NCBI GenBank assembly: GCA_900466605.1
Contig: UBMU01000012.1
Location: 124,001-188,000 of the forward strand
DNA length: 64,000 bases
Reading direction: 5' to 3'
Origin: Hyphomicrobiales bacterium
GTDB lineage: Bacteria; Pseudomonadota; Alphaproteobacteria; Rhizobiales; Rhizobiaceae
The translations under genes were made by a program, and so were the position numbers. The first letter of the stretch is position 1, and each line of letters begins with the position of its first letter. Positions 63,973-64,000 of the stretch are shown here, piece by piece. The notes under the pieces were generated by a model. It was not told the DNA's origin and did not search any database. It worked only from the letters and a program-made list of their open reading frames with translations.

Positions 63973-64000
63973 TATCGTGAATTATATTGACATCTTACCT

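Overview
The window looks like an accessory replicon or genomic island of a Rhizobiaceae bacterium (Rhizobium, Ensifer or Agrobacterium group). The basis is moderate to high GC, a DUF982 protein, small proteins of types I know mainly from rhizobia, many FixJ-type regulators with PAS-domain kinases, and a pair closely resembling the Agrobacterium VirA/VirG phenolic-sensing system. There are no rRNA or tRNA genes and no recognisable transposase. Several decayed genes (arsenite exporter, LysR stub, truncated ATPase regulator, small frameshifted ORFs) point to turnover. All family calls come from reading the translations; no database search was run.

Layout. 0.25-5.2 kb: an HWE histidine kinase with a coupled 51-aa protein, a DUF982 gene, an acr3 relic, cspA and an Old Yellow Enzyme. 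5.8-10.9 kb: a truncated wHTH-ATPase regulator, then a GlcG/HbpS-like protein, a zinc alcohol dehydrogenase and a metallo-beta-lactamase-fold hydrolase. 11.2-15.3 kb: an EmrAB-type efflux pair followed by a class III nucleotide cyclase. 15.6-21.4 kb: a YbhGFSR-type ABC exporter operon and a TetR regulator. 21.5-34.4 kb: a signalling hub of three PAS histidine kinases, two FixJ-like regulators and one single-domain receiver, interspersed with a MscS channel carrying a cyclic-nucleotide-like domain, a cupin, an NmrA-like protein, an Rrf2 regulator and an MFS transporter.

37.3-41.6 kb is the most notable locus: a VirG-like regulator, a di-heme cytochrome c peroxidase and a VirA-like hybrid kinase, overlapping end to end, with a near-consensus vir box upstream. 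41.8-53.6 kb holds mostly single metabolic genes: MHS transporter, FAD monooxygenase, glycolipid-binding protein, EnvZ-like orphan kinase, 2-hydroxyacid dehydrogenase, SDR, Tat-exported hydrolase, ketopantoate reductase family protein and a condensation-type acyltransferase. 53.9-54.0 kb: a strong terminator with no gene upstream on its strand, suggesting a small RNA. 54.3-61.3 kb: a tightly overlapping peptide-type ABC importer operon ending in a CocE/NonD hydrolase, with a LysR gene nearby. The window ends with two small proteins.

A recurring palindrome (GTAAACC-AA-GGTTTAC and variants) lies upstream of the ABC exporter operon, a FixJ-like regulator and a small rhizobial gene, and may define a local regulon.
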